The notes beneath the pieces are model-generated. The model searched no databases. It was not told where the DNA came from and saw only the letters and a list, made by a program, of their open reading frames with translations. Below, one piece after another: positions 23,014 to 36,971 of a stretch of DNA of 64,000 nucleotides; position 1 is the stretch's first letter, and each line of letters begins with the position of its first letter. The position numbers and the translations under genes are program-made. Source of the stretch: Carettochelys insculpta (Eukaryota > Chordata > Testudines > Carettochelyidae); contig NC_134137.1 in NCBI RefSeq assembly GCF_033958435.1, positions 250,402,501 to 250,466,500 of the forward strand, in the 5' to 3' direction.

Positions 23014-26000
23014 TTTACGTCTGCTTTTGCTCCCGGGGCCTTTCTGATGAGAATCCTTGCTGGGGTGAGCTTGCTATTTCAATTGGCCCAGTCTGGCAAT
23101 GACTAAGTAGTCAGCTCGCCCCCTGAAGGGACACCACGCCCTGGTGTGGGAGGCAAAGCTCAGCATTGCCTAAGGAAGAGCTCTGCAGCTGCTTCTTCAA
23201 AATGAGACTGAAATCTTCCCAAGTGGAATTCCCTGCCAGGAACGAAGGGACTCCGCCTCCAGCCCCGTCTGCAAGCCCCATCAACGGGGAACGCACACAT
23301 CAGGGACTTACTGAGGGGGTGCGGCCACAGGGGCAATCACTGCCCAGCTGGTGCTACTGAACAGCTCATTCTTCCCTTGGTTGCCAGGCACTGCTTGTAA
23401 TAATAAACTCCCCCATGCCAGCGATGTTATCTCCTACTCAGCTGTGCTAGGTGGGAGCTGTTGGCTAGCTGTACATGGCGGCTCAAGTGAAGTGGCGTCT
23501 TCCCTGAGCCAAGCCACCCGCCCAAGTGAAACTGCAGAACAGCTCCATTTCAGGGGAGACACAAAGAACGGGTCAGCCGGGGCAGGTGGCTCAGGGTGTT
23601 ACATAACAGCTCTGACACGACCAGAATGGCAGAACATCAGTGTCTCCTACCCCTTGTTTGCTGCCTTACGCTAGTCTCTGGGCCGCCTGTGCCTTGATCT
23701 TAACTGGCTGATTATCCCTGCTTTCTCGTCCGCTTGCTTTGGAAAATGGCTGCGCTCACAAGATTCCAGCAGTAGCCAAACCAGGGCTCTGGGCCTGCGA
23801 ACGCTTCACTCCGTGCAACTTTTGTCAAGGGAGTATGGCTCCAGTGGGGCTACGCACATGCGTAAAGCAGTCAGCGATGCTGCAAGCATGTGACAGCAGG
23901 AGATGGAGTTTTATCAAATGTGCTGAGAGGCCAGTGTTACAGACTGAGCAGCCATTGTTTGCTTAGCAACAGCCACTCTCACATGTGATTTTTAAGCTTT
24001 TGGTCTGTGGCCAATCTTGGTCCCTCTTGCAGCCCGATCCTTCTTCCCCAGTTCTATCCATCACACTGAAGGCTTGAGGGGCAGCTCTTCTGGTTTCCAA
24101 TCCGAACAGGAACTAAAACTAGAATGTATTTGAAAAGAAAGGGCCTGATCCTGCAAATCATCCTCATTTGAGTCGTCAAATCCCACTCAAAGGTAACTAC
24201 GCACAAGTCAGCTGGATAATGCTTGCAGCAGCTGGCTGAAATCTCTGACCCCATGAATCACACCCAAATCTACACCTACCCTGGGAGCGGAGGGTGTGAT
24301 TCCCAGCTGGCACAGAGATACTTGCGCTAGCTGGTTTTGAGGCAGCATGCTATAAATAGTTGCACAGCTGGGGTAGCCCATGGGTATATGTGCAGATTAG
24401 CTACTCCCCATGCTGCCATGGCCACAGTCTTATTTTTAGCACTTTCACTCAGTGAGAGATGGGAAGCACACGCTCAGCTCCAAGTGCAGGCACACCCCTG
24501 AATGGGTATTAATAAATTATTAACGCAAAGAATTTTTAACTCTCTCTAGTGCTCTCCCTTTGGAGAGCATGAAGTGTGAGGTCATAAACAGAGACCATGC
24601 ATAAGAAGTACCTAGAGAAGGCCCTAAGAAATCCCTCCTTTTATTAAACTCCCCCCACAACACATCCTGGTCCTGGTCCTGTCTGGTAACTGTGGCTCAT
24701 GACCAGGAACTCTGTATCCACTCCACAATCTCTTACTTCCCTTCCCCCATCACTGATGTTTCTCACTGCTCTGGCACTGGAAGTAAGATGGCTGCTTGAA
24801 ATCCCGGGGGGGGCGGGGCTCTCCACGGGCGTTGAACAGCATCATTCCATTGATGTCAAAGATTCCCACCAGTTTCCACCAGCTGAGCCACTGGCCCTCT
24901 GTTTCCACTGCAGGTGGGATTCCTATGCACTAGGGAAGTATTCCTCCTCCCTCTCCTCCAGGAATAAAACAAGCCAGCCTAGTTCCCTTGTTTGGTTTTT
25001 AGAATATGAAAACATTTTATGCATCTTCTGGCTGCTCCAGCATAAGCTGTGACCAAGATCAGTTTCCAGAGAACTCCAGCATTGGGAGCAGGAAAGGCTG
25101 CAGACAGGTGGCTTCAAACTAACTTCCCCCATCACATCTCTCCTCCCTAGCTGCTGCCTTGAACTAAATGCTTCTTGACTGGACCTACAGCCCACACTGT
25201 TGTATTTTTGGTGAATATGTTTGAAGCCTGTTAAAAATAAGGCTTCAGGAGTTTGCTGTCCCTCCCCCTCCATGCCCCCTCCACTCCTCTTGAAATTAGC
25301 GTGTATAATCGCATGCCAAGAGAGATGGAGCAAGTTCATTTGGAACCTGCCCAGTTTCCTCCTGACTAGTTGCTTTTCCTTGAACCAATTTAATTTTATT
25401 TTAAATAATTATTATTGGGGGCAACCCAAGATATTTTATACTAAGCCCAACCTGTGTTTGCTGATGCTAATCTCATTCCTCAAACCAGTGTGTTTTCACA
25501 AAACAAGTACCAGCCAGAACTGTGTACTTAACAGAAATGTATCTGATTTAACACGTGCCATTCCCTCAGCCAAACCCCACTGGGATCACTGCAAGTCTTT
25601 CCTGTGATTTTTCACGGGCTTTGGGTCATCCCTGTGCTTCTGAGTCAGTTAACAGATATTGATGCCAGCAGGCTAGTCAGTGTTATTTAAGACTGTCCAA
25701 ATGAAACACATCATTCCAGACCAGCGGTCAATCCACCGCATCCAGAACTTGGAGAAAGCAATTGGTTTTGTGCTCTTGCTCACACAGCAGCAAATGGTAA
25801 TCATCTGTTTTATTTTTTATTGGCAGACCATCCCTTCATTCAACACAAGCTTGCTGTCATCTACACTGCTATGGCCAATGGGATGTAGCAGAGAGAATAG
25901 TGGTTTAGATTAGAAAAAGGAAATGTTAGTTAGGTCTATAACTAGATGGGATTTAAAACGAACTCCTCATATGATCTGGTCCAAGGGCAATGAACTCAAT

Positions 26001-27258
26001 AGGAGCCGGTCCACTGGTTTCACAAGTCTTTGAATCAAGTTCTTTCTGCTCTACGGAAAGAAAAAATACCAGGGATAAAATTCATTTTACCTGGAAAAGA
26101 ATCCCCAGGAAGTGCCTTGTACCATAATGAGAAAGTTGAGCCTCCAGAGCTGACCCACACTCACAGAGAGGAGGGCCATACAAGTCTTCTCCAGTGTTCC
26201 TGGAAGCTGAGCATTACACAGACACCCAAGAGAGATTCAAATGCTGCCCAGCTGGCAGCATGTGGAGCTACTACTGGTGCACATCCACACATGCTTTGCT
26301 GCACATAAAATTTATTCCACACATGGATGGACAAAATTAGCGGGAACATTGCTCTTGTTCCTTTCCAAGTTTGATTGTAGGCTCTGAGTTCTTTTCTTAC
26401 TGATGGATTACAATTTAAAGAAAATATCTTAGGACTTCCCAGAGTAAGGAGCAAATAGCAGAACTCCTCTTCCCATGGTATAATGCACTCATTTGCAGCT
26501 ATGATGGGTTAAGAATGCATCATCCAGCGTGCTGTCCATTTGCCACCTGTGGCAAGCTGGACACTGCGGTGTGGCGAAGTGGCTCATTACAGATGCACAC
26601 ACAGAGCACCCACCACCCCTCTGCCCTTGTGCCCCACCACTTGGTAGGACGAATGTGTGGTGGCGGCGGCAGAGGCCGCTCCTACTGTGACTCACTCGGG
26701 GCCACGGGGTGGCTTGGGGTGGGGTGGCTCATGCAGCACAGCTCAGGGCCGTGGGGGCGGCTCACGCACCGTGCATGGCATGGCTCCAGTGAGTCACCAG
26801 CAGTTTTTTGGGGGGGTGGTGCCTGGCTGTTGGGGGGGATGGGTGCTGTGGCAATTGTTCAATTTTGTTTTGGGGGCCACTGGGTTAAGAGATACCAGAA
26901 TTTAAATCTATCACTGGTGAAGAACTGAATATTACCCATTCTGGGCTTCAGGACAGTGTTGTTTTGTAGAGGGAAATTCAATATTGGGGGAGAAAGAAGA
27001 GTTATCTGGAAAGTTGTTTTAACATGCAGGAACTCTCTGTAGCTCTTTAGTGAATACACTGTTGGGAAGGTGCACAATAAATAAAGCTTTTACACAAGGC
27101 TTCATATATTAGCATGCAGCCCTCATCACCAGAGACTCAGAATATCTAATTGGGCCATTTCCACCTTGACTGAATAGACCTTGTCAGCTCTGGCCCTCCC
27201 TTTTACTGGAACCCCACTCTTTAAATACCCCTCTGAAACCACCACCCCCAACTCATGC
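23014..27258. other. No gene seen
   Basis: No supported exon. The stretch 26540-26880 is GC-rich low-complexity sequence (GGTGGC, GGGGTGG words) and produces long but meaningless open frames. Near 24137-24215 and 27830 are words of an old palindromic repeat (CCTGATCCTGCAAAT). Confidence 0.45.
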
Positions 27259-27379
27259 ATCTGATGAAGCGGGTCTTTGCCCATGAAAGCTTATGCTTCA
27301 AACTATCTGTTAGTCTATAAGATGCCACAGGACTTCTTGTTCTTGAAGATACAGACTAACACGGCTACCTCTCTGATAC
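27259..27379 (+). mobile_element. Penelope-like element 3' end
   Basis: A clean copy: CTGATGAAGCGGGTCTTTGC, ATGAAAGCTTATGC, CTGTTAGTCTATAAGATGCC, then CAGACTAACACGGCTACC to TCTGATACT. It is closest to the copies at 2.5 and 12.7 kb. No clear duplication was found. Confidence 0.85.
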
Positions 27380-27399
27380 TTGGATAGATTAGTCACTTA

Positions 27400-27823
27400 G
27401 GCAATGTGTACACCAGAGGTTTTTGTTGACAAAGCCCATGGAGCATCCACATTCCCAAGGTATGCTGTCAACAGTAAATCAACAGAATACGTCACCTCTG
27501 TTGACAGCACTCTGCCATTCCCCCATGAGGCAGAATGCCTCTCGTGAAAGAGATCTGTTGAGAGAAAGCCAGTCTAGATGCGCTGGGAGGCCCTCTGTCG
27601 AAAGACAGGGCTTTAGGGACACCAGGCAGCCCTGTCTGCTGTGCTTTGGGTTGGCTGTTTTGTTGAGACAGCAGCTGGGCCATTTGGTTCCGCTTGGTCA
27701 ACAGAGCGGATTGCTTTTTCAATCTGCTTTGCACTCCGCCCACAATCTGTCGACAGAAGTTTTGTTGGAAGATTCTTTTGACTGTAACTTCTGTTGACCG
27801 ATCGCTCTAGTGTAGATGTAGCC
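27400..27823 (+). mobile_element. 424 bp DNA transposon of the GTTGACA family, copy 1
   Basis: Ends GGCAATGTGTACACC and, inverted, GGCTACATCTACACTAG, with TTA on both sides (27397-27399, 27824-27826). The interior repeats GTTGACA, TGTCGA and CAACAGA words. Copy 2 at 39.7 kb has exactly the same length. A TWA duplication is typical of PIF-Harbinger. Confidence 0.8.
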
Positions 27824-27826
27824 TTA

Positions 27827-30110
27827 GAGCCTGATCCTACAACATTTGCTCACATGAGAAGGTTCCTTCCATTTTCTTCAGTGAAGTCTTATTTTGCAAG
27901 CTCTGTCAGCTGCAGTGCTTCCTACGAGGAGCCAACATCTTCATATGGGCTAGATCGTCATATCAACTGCTCCAATGTCACTGCTGGAGAGAGATTTACA
28001 GTGTGTAGATTGAGGGGCTATACTACAGTAGTGCAGACAGAAATTGTTTTGGGGACGTCTAAGGCCTGTGTGAGGCAAGTCTGACCATTATAGAGATGAT
28101 CACAGTGGTCATGTCTGGCCAGAGAACTCATGGGTTGAATGAGTGTACACACCTCTTTCTACATAGATGTGTTATAGTCGGGATGGTTTATAGTCCAATT
28201 TTAAATCACAGCCATACCCTCAGAAAGGTACAATGTAAGGACCCAATCATGCAAAAGAGAGTGATAAACACATTGCTTGTTATTGTGAGTACTTCCACTG
28301 AAGTCAGTGGGATACATACAAAATGTTTTGGGCAGGGGGTGGAACAGTAGGAGCTCTGTGAAAAATACTAATGCTGAGGTACTTTAGGTATTTTTTTTTT
28401 AAATAAAGGAAATGCTCGTTATCAACTTACTGTATCAAGATTTTGACAAATTCAATGAGATTTTTTTTTCATTTTTATTTGATGACGCATCTTCACCATA
28501 TCGACCAACGCAACTCAGGAGCAAAGCAAGTAGCCAGGGGTATTTTCTGTGTGATGAATGCAGAAGCCAGGAGGTCTTGCAGAAGTTAGTCATCCTTGAT
28601 GCCATAGCAACTGGTCACCAGTAATAGTCATGGGACCTGGCCGTGGTGGGAGCATCTGTTCTGCATGAACTCCTCCTTTCTGAACTCACTGTAATCTATC
28701 TACCCAACATGGTCCCTTGTGACCTTTGCCAAAGGAGTTCAATAATGCCATTTTTTCCTGTTACAACATCCAGGCTTAGGCCCTCATTTTCAAACTCTGG
28801 TTTCCTCTTATTTTTGACAATTCACTACAAACAATAGTGTAATCATTAGTATAAACACATTATTAAGATAGGGGATTTTCTTGGGAGATTTTTACCTTCC
28901 TGTAACTCAGCTCTTCCAGCTAAAAGTACAGCTGCCCATATAAAGTCAACAGTTTCCTGATGTTCTTTAAGCCTGATTGCAGGATTTGGTGAAATAGATC
29001 ACAGGTGAAATGCAAAAAAGTCCAGCTGCCTTCGGGAAACAAAGAAACAAAAATGTAGAAACCTGACTGGAGCAAATGAAAAGATTTTTTTTTTATTAGA
29101 AATACAGTAAAGATAAAAGTCTTTAAAAATCAGAGACATAGATTTTGCTTTCGGAAACAATTTTTTTATTTTTGCAAACAAGAACCCAAATCTGGAAACA
29201 GTTAATCTTAACAAATAGGATGCATAAGAATGTATATGAATGTGACAAAACCAACCAAACTAAGATTATAAAGCTAAATTTTGGATAAAATATGAAAGTA
29301 AATTGCTAAATAAAAATTGATTGGCCAGCTCTTCAGCTCTTTACCAGCACTGCTTTACACCAGCTGAGAATGTGGGAAAGTGCAAGTGCAATAAAATTTC
29401 TGCTCCCTCCCCTTCCTCGTATTAGTAACACATTAGGTAATTGAAAACGAAGAAGTCCCGTCTGTTTCAGTTGGTGGTTCTTTTATGCTCAACCCCTACT
29501 CAGGCATTTGGATTCATCTGGTGGGGAAGATATTTAAATTGTTTTAAAATATTTTCCTTGCCCTATTCTTTGAACATTTCATTATAGACCAACTCCTCAG
29601 CTGGAGTAAATTGGTGTTGGAGTCACATCAGTTGAAGATCTGACCCTTATGCTATCATTGGGCCAAAAAGAGGTGTGAAGCATCTCCATCTCTCATTAAA
29701 GGCTCCTCAAGTTTTGTGACTCTTCCTCTCTCCCACCCCCAAACCCACCAATCAATTGTTTGTTTATCACCATCTAATCTAGGGCAAAACAGCCTTGCAC
29801 TGTCCTTTTACTATTACCTCCTGTTGATTTTAACATCATGTGCCAGAAAACACCTGGAGATCTTTCTGTACACACGTGTAACTCCATTTTCAAGCCCACA
29901 TGAGTTGGATACACATCTTTAAGGGCTAACTTTGGCCCTCTGACAGGTTAGTTTTCAATGGGGATTGGCAGCACACTGCAGGGCATCATTAGTTACACAA
30001 GCAGGGAGGAAGAGATGGAAATGGCAGGGCTCTCTTCCCCTCAATGGGCTAAAGCTCCCAGCGAAATCTGTGGGAGCCATTTACACACAAAACTGGATCC
30101 CAAACTGAAT
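27827..30110. other. No gene seen
   Basis: A+T-rich sequence with several T and A runs (28390, 28465, 29085, 29160). No exon was recognised. Confidence 0.5.
29588..29646. repeat. Old palindromic repeat (TTTACACCAG type)
   Basis: ACTCCTCAGCTGGAGTAAATT pairs loosely with CACATCAGTTGAAGATCTGACC. It is a diverged relative of 20012-20083. Confidence 0.45.
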
Positions 30111-30480
30111 AGTCTCAGCGAGGTAGCTGGGTTAGTCTCTATCTTCACAAAACAAAAACAAAAAACACAACAGTCCAGTAGAACTTTAAAGACTAAGAAT
30201 ACATTACTTATTAGGTTGCATGGGGCAGACCCACTTCTGCAGATCTGGAGAATAACTGATAACGGAGAGAAGAAGAATGTAAAAACAAGAAAAATGAAAG
30301 AAATAAATTGATTTGTCAGGTGTTTTTCTTTCTTTTTTTTTCTATTAATTCTTTTTCTTTCAGTTATCAGTAATTCTCCATATCCGAAGAAGTGGACCTG
30401 TCTCATGAAAGCTCATCACCTAATAAATAATATTGTTAGTCTTTAAGGTGCTACAGGACTGGTTCCTTTGTTTTGTTTTT
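30111..30480. mobile_element. Inverted Penelope-like dimer
   Basis: The left arm (30111-30262) is the PLE end in minus orientation with its terminus (CAGCGAGGTAGCTGGGTTAG). The right arm (about 30360-30480) repeats the segment in plus orientation from CGAAGAAGTGG to the poly-T-like tract and lacks the terminus. The AATAACTGATAACGG and AGTTATCAGTAATTC words next to the centre also pair. The spacer is about 100 bp, A-rich then T-rich. No duplication was identified. Confidence 0.75.
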
Positions 30481-30489
30481 GTTTCGTGT

Positions 30490-33400
30490 CTTCTTTAAAG
30501 GACAACCCCATAGTGACCCCATTCTAGCTCTGTGTACCAGGGGCAGCTGGGTATGGAGAAAATATCCAATGAGGTTTTTAGGTGTGCTTTTGGAAAAGAG
30601 AAAGCTTGTGTTGATGAGCCTGAGTCTAATAACTTTGGAACATTTCAGAGAGGATTCTCTTTGCACAACTGAGTGAACCTTGGCTGAAAACTACCATACT
30701 AAAATATTCTGTCTCCAAAACATAATCAGCGCCCTCAGTACTGCTGAGTTCTGCCTTAATCTGTGTCATTCTCCATACAGACAGTAACTTGAGGTCAGCA
30801 TAGTGCTTGTCATTCATAATATATCTGAGTGAAGGATGTCTGTGTATTCCAGTCACCCTCTGCCTATTATTCCTCCAGCTCTTTCCCTTTTCCCATTTGT
30901 CTGCACGTTATCAATCCAACCTTCTAACATTTATGCAGTGTGTTAACCGAGAGACGGGGGCAGGCACACAGAAGTGCAAATGAGCATTAACTCCTGTCAG
31001 CTGAGAAGCCAGTTTTTGAAGTAGACACAAATTGGTGAGTTTTGATGTATCTCGGCTCATATTCTATCTGCAGTCAGTCACTTTAAGCACACTTTAATAA
31101 CTGTGCTCAACTGTAGACAGCCTCATGGAATATGGAATATGGAAGCATTATGTTAACAGATGAAATATGCATTATACATATCTTCTTAAAAAAAAACAAA
31201 CCCAAACCTGAAACATTTATATGCATCTTTTAACTGTTTCTTCAGACAAAGGCATAACAATGACACATACCAAACCCCACCCACCAAACAATACAAACCT
31301 TTGATTTTTGTTTACATTTGTACACACCTGACTTTCAAACTACAGATTTGACTTGTACACTTGGATAAAAATTAGTGATCTCTGGGAATTGTAGGGGGGG
31401 GGAATAAAAATTGGTAAGATAATAGAGTATAGACGTGACACAAGAAAGCTTCAAAATTAATAATTTCAGATAACTTGCTACACGTGCAATAATTAAGGTA
31501 AGTATGTAGTGGTAACAAATACAGCATTGTAAAAATTGTCATAGAAAAAGTTGGATAAATATGCAATTCCAGCCTGATATAACCATCAGAGATCTTTGAT
31601 GGACAGAGTAAAAAGTTGGGATACTGTCATGATTTACAGTACATGAAGATGTAGGGCCAGAGTAATGCTGATTTATCCTAACTGGTGATCTGGTCCACCC
31701 ATCAGATTTCTCTCTCTCCCTCTGTGTATGTATGTGTATACATATAAAGTACTACAGGAAGCCACAATATATATGCCAGTAATACTTTGCTAGCTCCTTA
31801 TGGAAGAAGTTTTCAAACTTCATGCTTAAATAGCACTTTATTGTTGTTCCTCAATGTCTCCCTTGAATACCCCCTACCCACACCCTGTACTAATATCTAA
31901 AAACATTTCCCAGACATAAGCATGTGTGGGTGTGTGGAGGGAGTGTATGAAAAATTCTAGGGGATCTGACATCCCAGGCTTAAATATAGACTGTAAGCAT
32001 AGTGGCTTCTAACACACAACCATAATGATTTCTGATTTTAGAAGCCCCCAGAAAACATTATAAAATTTAGCAGACACAGTAGGTGAAAAAGTTAGTCCTC
32101 ATACTTAACTAGCATTTCCAGAGCTCTTGTATAGCTCTCTGTTTTAGGCAAAGCTCCCACAAGCTGCCCACACAGAGCTAGCTGGAGCTGGCAAGGCGCA
32201 GATGGTGGTCACGTGAAGGCACAGTCTAAGGGTGGGCTTGCTTACAAGGTCTGTACGTTTCGGCTGCTGTGTTCCTCATCTGTCATGCAGAGCCAAATCA
32301 CGGCAGTTCCCCTTCCTCCAATGTCTTGTTTCATTTAGTATTCGTGGAGGAGGACAAGGAGGAGGATTGTGCAAATCTGAGTGTTTTATGGCTTATAAAA
32401 ACAGTCACTGCCTTGGCTCATTGTCAGTTTTAGAAATGGGGCATTTTGCTACGTATCATGCTGTGTATCTCAGTTCCTTTTTTGTTGCCCTTATTAGAAC
32501 TTCAATATTTGCATAACACAACATCAGAATACCTCAAACCCGGAGCAAAGCTGATGCTTTTTTATATGTTATGTGTGCAACATCCCTGTGTATGTGTGTT
32601 CCAGGGACTGCCTGCATGACTAAGGGATTAAAGGGCCAGGCCTCAGTCTTAGCTGGAAAAGTCAGACAGAATTTAATAGAGAATGAAGGCCTTAAGTCTG
32701 GCAATAGAATGCCGTGGAGACTTATAGACCACCGACAGAGCTCTAGAGGATGGTCTGAAAGGATCTTATTCTCTATGAAATTCTCATTTACGCTAAGGCC
32801 CCCTTAGCAGTGTAAAGTGGCCATTACATGAGTGCAAATGTAATTTCTACTCTATATGCCCCTTTTATACTTCCAGAACAACTGAAAGAGTGCAAATGAC
32901 AATCAGATCCATTGACAAGTGGACTATACAAACCTTTCCTGGGCCTGGTCTACGCTAGGGAACAAAGTCGATCCCAGATACACAGTTCTAGCTTTGCCAT
33001 TAGAGTAGCTAGAATCAATGTACCAGAATTGACTTTCTGCCATGGTGTAGATCGGGGCTCTTTGGACTTGTGCCGATGTCCCTTACTCCATGCAATAGTC
33101 TGGAGTACCAGGGTTGATGGTCGAGCCCAGAGAGATAACTTTTTCTGCATCTTCACACATGTGGCAAAATCGAACTCAGGAAGATCAACCATGATGTGGT
33201 GATCTTCTCATAAGTATAGACATACCCTCAGTTCCTATGCAATTGTACCAGTTTAATTGCTATCCAGTTCTAGTGGGATTTTTCAGAGGATCCATTTTTT
33301 TTCCCTTCACACCTCCTTTATAGTTTACAAGAGCTTTTATGTCCCACTCCTCCGTCTATTGAAGTCAAGGTGAAAATTTGCTTTCCATTTGCTTTTACTG

Positions 33401-34273
33401 GAGCAGGACTGGGCACTTTCTGAAGACTCTGATAGAGCAAAACTAAAAGTTCTTTATCTAAAGTCCTCAGAGTGTCATGTCTGGGACAAAATGAGTGTTG
33501 TAAAACTATGTCCAGGAGACAGCTGGCTCAGAATAGCTCCTGTGCCTGTTCTCTAGTATGATTGCTATGTTTTTGGATATACATTTAGAGAGAGGAAAAT
33601 TGCATTATGCTTTGCTAGTTCAAAATATCCATTAAGCAGGAAATATTTTAATAATGTACATGATCAATATTGGTTTTTCCCTTTTCAGAGTGAAAAATTA
33701 AGCCCAATTTAATATACTGAATTCTACTACCTAGCTTGAAAATGCAGGTGGGCTGCTATTAGAACACACAGAATTCCAGGGCACTGACAATTTTCCACCG
33801 CATTCATAGTATTTTCTGTTGCTGTCCCGAGAACTTTCACAATAACTGTGTGTTATCCCTCCTCATTATGAGTGGTGCTGAAAAGTCTCCACCTATTTAA
33901 ATCGCTGGACTGGTGGCTGAAGCCCTCTATGTAATAATTCCCCCTTTGCCCCTCGCACCCCAGCTACACATGAGGGACGAGACACAGGATGCAGGACATA
34001 AGAGATTGCAATGAACAAAGAATGTAAACAAGGGACTGAGCTGGAAGGTCAAAGGATTACAACTGATGGATCTGTAGAATGAATATTTAACTATAGTGGA
34101 AATACGGCACAGGGAGCAGCAGATCAAACTTTCCCATCGTGCCCTGCCCCTCAGCCTCACATGTGCAGTGGGAGGGTTGGTTAGTCTCCCTACGTACTCA
34201 AGCCTTGGCCTTGCTACTGATAGCGCTAGCAATACCAAAGGGTGCTGGCTTTAGTGGTAGCAGCCCTCATTCT
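30490..34273. other. No gene seen; one DNA element inside
   Basis: Apart from the element at 32941-33227 and an old palindromic trace near 31652-31698, the sequence looks unique and A+T-rich. No open frame has supporting splice sites. Confidence 0.45.
32941..33227. mobile_element. DNA transposon related to the 19 kb copy
   Basis: The left end GGGCCTGGTCTACGCTAGG and the right end, inverted, GGGTATGTCTATACTTATG bound about 290 bp. Shared words with 18974-19275 include CACAGTTCTAGCT, TAGCTAGAATCAAT and AAGATCAACC. No matching flanks were found. Confidence 0.5.
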
Positions 34274-34574
34274 GGGTATGTCTGAATGGCAGTATTTTTC
34301 CAAAATAAGATATTCCAGAAGAGTTATTCTGAAATAGCGTATTTCGAAACAGTGCAGCTATACAAAAATACACACAAGAAAGCCTATTTCAAAATAGAGC
34401 CATTGGACGAACTATGGCTTATTTTGAAAAGGGCTCTATTGCCTGTCTACATAGCCCCTGTTTTGAAATAGGTCAAAATTCTTATTTCTTATGCAGAGAG
34501 GTTTACCTATTCCAAAATAAGCCACCCTCTATTTTGAAATGTGTTATTTTAAAATTTTTGCTGTGTAGACCTAC
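34274..34574. mobile_element. About 300 bp DNA transposon rich in AAAATA/TATTTC words
   Basis: GGGTATGTCTGAATGGC on the left is matched, inverted, by GTAGGTCTACACAGC on the right. The interior repeats CCAAAATAAG, TATTTCGAAA and TATTTTGAAA in both orientations. It resembles the copy at 54498-54757 in layout. Confidence 0.6.
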
Positions 34575-34913
34575 ACTCCCTGAGTTATCCCCTTTGAAAC
34601 AAATTAACAAATTGCTTTTCATAAGACTAAAATAATTCAGCTACTTTCATGGCCGATATTACTACTTTGGCAAATAAAATCCCCTGGCTGTTGGGTAAGA
34701 AACCAGGCTTGATAATGGCATGTTTTGAACAATGGTAGCAAAGCACTTGTTTTTTCCATCAAAAATTACAGATAACATTTTCAAAATTGCCCAAATGAAC
34801 GTGCCTGAGATTACTGAGTGCCTAAGCCCCTTTAGAGAATGGAACTTCTTAGACTCTGAAAAATGTTACCTCACAGCTGAAATGGAGCAGCCCTCAGAGG
34901 GAGTTATCTACTC

Positions 34914-35250
34914 CAGCGGTTTCCAATCTGTGGTCTAAGGATCCCTGGGGTTCTGTGAGGGGATTGCAGAGGGTCAGTTAAAAAAATTATAATAGAAAAT
35001 AAGTTTTAAATAAATTGCAAAGTTACAATCACTTATTATTTTTCAAATTAAATATTTCCCAATAATGTTATTAGTTGATGTTCAAAAATCTGTGTTGCGG
35101 TTTCTTTTTTTTGATTACATGAAGTGTACATAGTGGCTAGAATTGGCTTTGATGGAGTTCCACAAAAGGTTTGAGGGGGTAATTGGGGGTCCATAAGCAG
35201 TTTGGAGGGTGATTGGTGGTCTGCACTAGTGAAAAGGTGTGGAACCACTG
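34914..35250. mobile_element. hAT-type MITE
   Basis: CAGCGGTTTCCAATCTGTGG at the left and, inverted, CAGTGGTTCCACACC at the right are typical hAT-like ends (CAGNGGTT). The flanking 8-mers match poorly, so the copy is probably old. Confidence 0.6.
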
Positions 35251-36500
35251 CCCTAGACTTCTGCTGATCCATCCTCTGGATCTTCAGGGGTCCCTATTTT
35301 GAACCCTGCAGATTTTTCTGGCTACAGTCTCTGCTTGAAAAGTGGAAAGGCTACTTCCACATGTCTATCTCATTTGGGAAGCTACATACTCCATGGATCC
35401 ACATACAACAGCTATTCATATGTAAGGATCAAGCAACTCCCATTGACATCAATAAGATACTTTCCACTGACATCAAGGAGAGATGAATTGGTCCCCAAAA
35501 TGGCAGTGATGGACCCCAAATCAATCCTTTTAATTGAATTCCATTGTACCGGGCTTCTTTCTAAGGTTGTCATCATCTCCATTTATTTGAAGACACTTTT
35601 GAAGTAGGATTTGCTGCTTGGATAGCAATAACCGTGCAGGTAGATTATTGCAGGTACAACATTGTACCCACATCACTTGTGCTTGCTTTTTTACAAGCAC
35701 AAAAAGGGAAACGAGGTTGAGGCTGGTCTCAAAATTTATAATTTTGGGCATATTTTTGGAAGTGCTTTAGGCCCAGATGTCCAAAGGCATTTAGGCACCT
35801 AATTCCCTCTGACTAGGCATCTAAATCAAGGGTGTCCAATACATTTGCCAAATAGGACACTGCATTGTGGGGAATATGGGAGTGGCCAACCCATGGCTGT
35901 GCAAATGAATGTGTGCACACAGGACCGACAAATCACAAGTCTTCATTCACTTACCAAGTTTTATATCCACTTCACAGTGGTGCGAATGAGAAAACAAGGG
36001 AGCAAATCAGTAGTGAATTAGTCCCATAAAATGTAAAGCACTTTTGGATTCTAACCTGCAGGCAACAAACCACTATTTAAAAGCTGTTGGTGATGAATGA
36101 TTATCTCCATCACCTCATTAGGAAACGATTTTGCTCTGGTACTGATAGATTATATGGTTAGGAGACTGGCAATACCTTCTCAGAGCCGCCCCCGCCCCCC
36201 CCACTTTATTTATACAGTGATGGAGCCATCAGGGTTCTTGCCCAAATCCATCCCTGGTGCAACTCTGCTGTCGTCACAGGAGGTACAGCAAAAGGAATTT
36301 GTCCTGCTGCACTTTGAGGAGACTGAAACTGAAGTAAATAGGTAAATACCCTTTTGCTATTACAACTGGGAGCTTGAATTTTAACTTGAGAGACCTTACT
36401 TTGGCCTTCTTTTCAGAAAGTGCCGAGCCCCGCTCCTGGGAAATCAGGCCAGGTTGGGGATCTCATCAGCCCTCTTGAAAACCTTGACTATAGTTTATAC

Positions 36501-36789
36501 AGATTAGCTGTGTTAGTCTGTATTCTAACAAAAACAAACCAGCAGTCATGTAGCACTTTAAAGACTAACAAAACAATTTCTTAGGTGATGAGCTTTTGTG
36601 GGGCAAACCCACCTCCTCAGATCTGGAGATACAACATTTAGCTGTTTGGAATGGAGATCCATCAACAATATGAAAAAACTTGCAGATATCTCCAGATCTG
36701 AAGAAGTAGTACTGCCCCACGAAAGCTCATCACCTAAGAAATTATTTTGTTAGTCTTTAAAGTGCTACATGACTGATGGTTTGTTTCAT
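36501..36789. mobile_element. Inverted Penelope-like dimer with 12 bp duplication
   Basis: The left arm (minus orientation, starting near AGATTAGCTGTGTTAGTCTG) and the right arm (plus orientation, ending GTGCTACATGACTGATGG) are inverted copies. They join through a spacer of roughly 50 bp near 36640-36690. The unit is flanked by a perfect 12 bp direct repeat TATAGTTTATAC (36489-36500, 36790-36801), which is strong evidence for a single insertion. It lies downstream of the SSPN stop codon. Confidence 0.85.
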
Positions 36790-36971
36790 TATAGTTTATA
36801 CTGCTATCAAAAGAGATTCTCTTTTCATTTTGATCTTAGCTGGCATTTGAAAGCGTCTTACTTGTCCTCATTGCTCGCATATAAACAGTAAATCCTAGTA
36901 ATGATAATGTAGGATATTCAAGAGCATGACTCCCTAAGCATGACTGCAATAATTTCACTTAAACAGTCTGA

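Noticed and set aside
26515..26928. 137-codon open frame
   Set aside because: Low-complexity GGGGTGG-rich sequence; overlapping frames are open too and there is no splice context.
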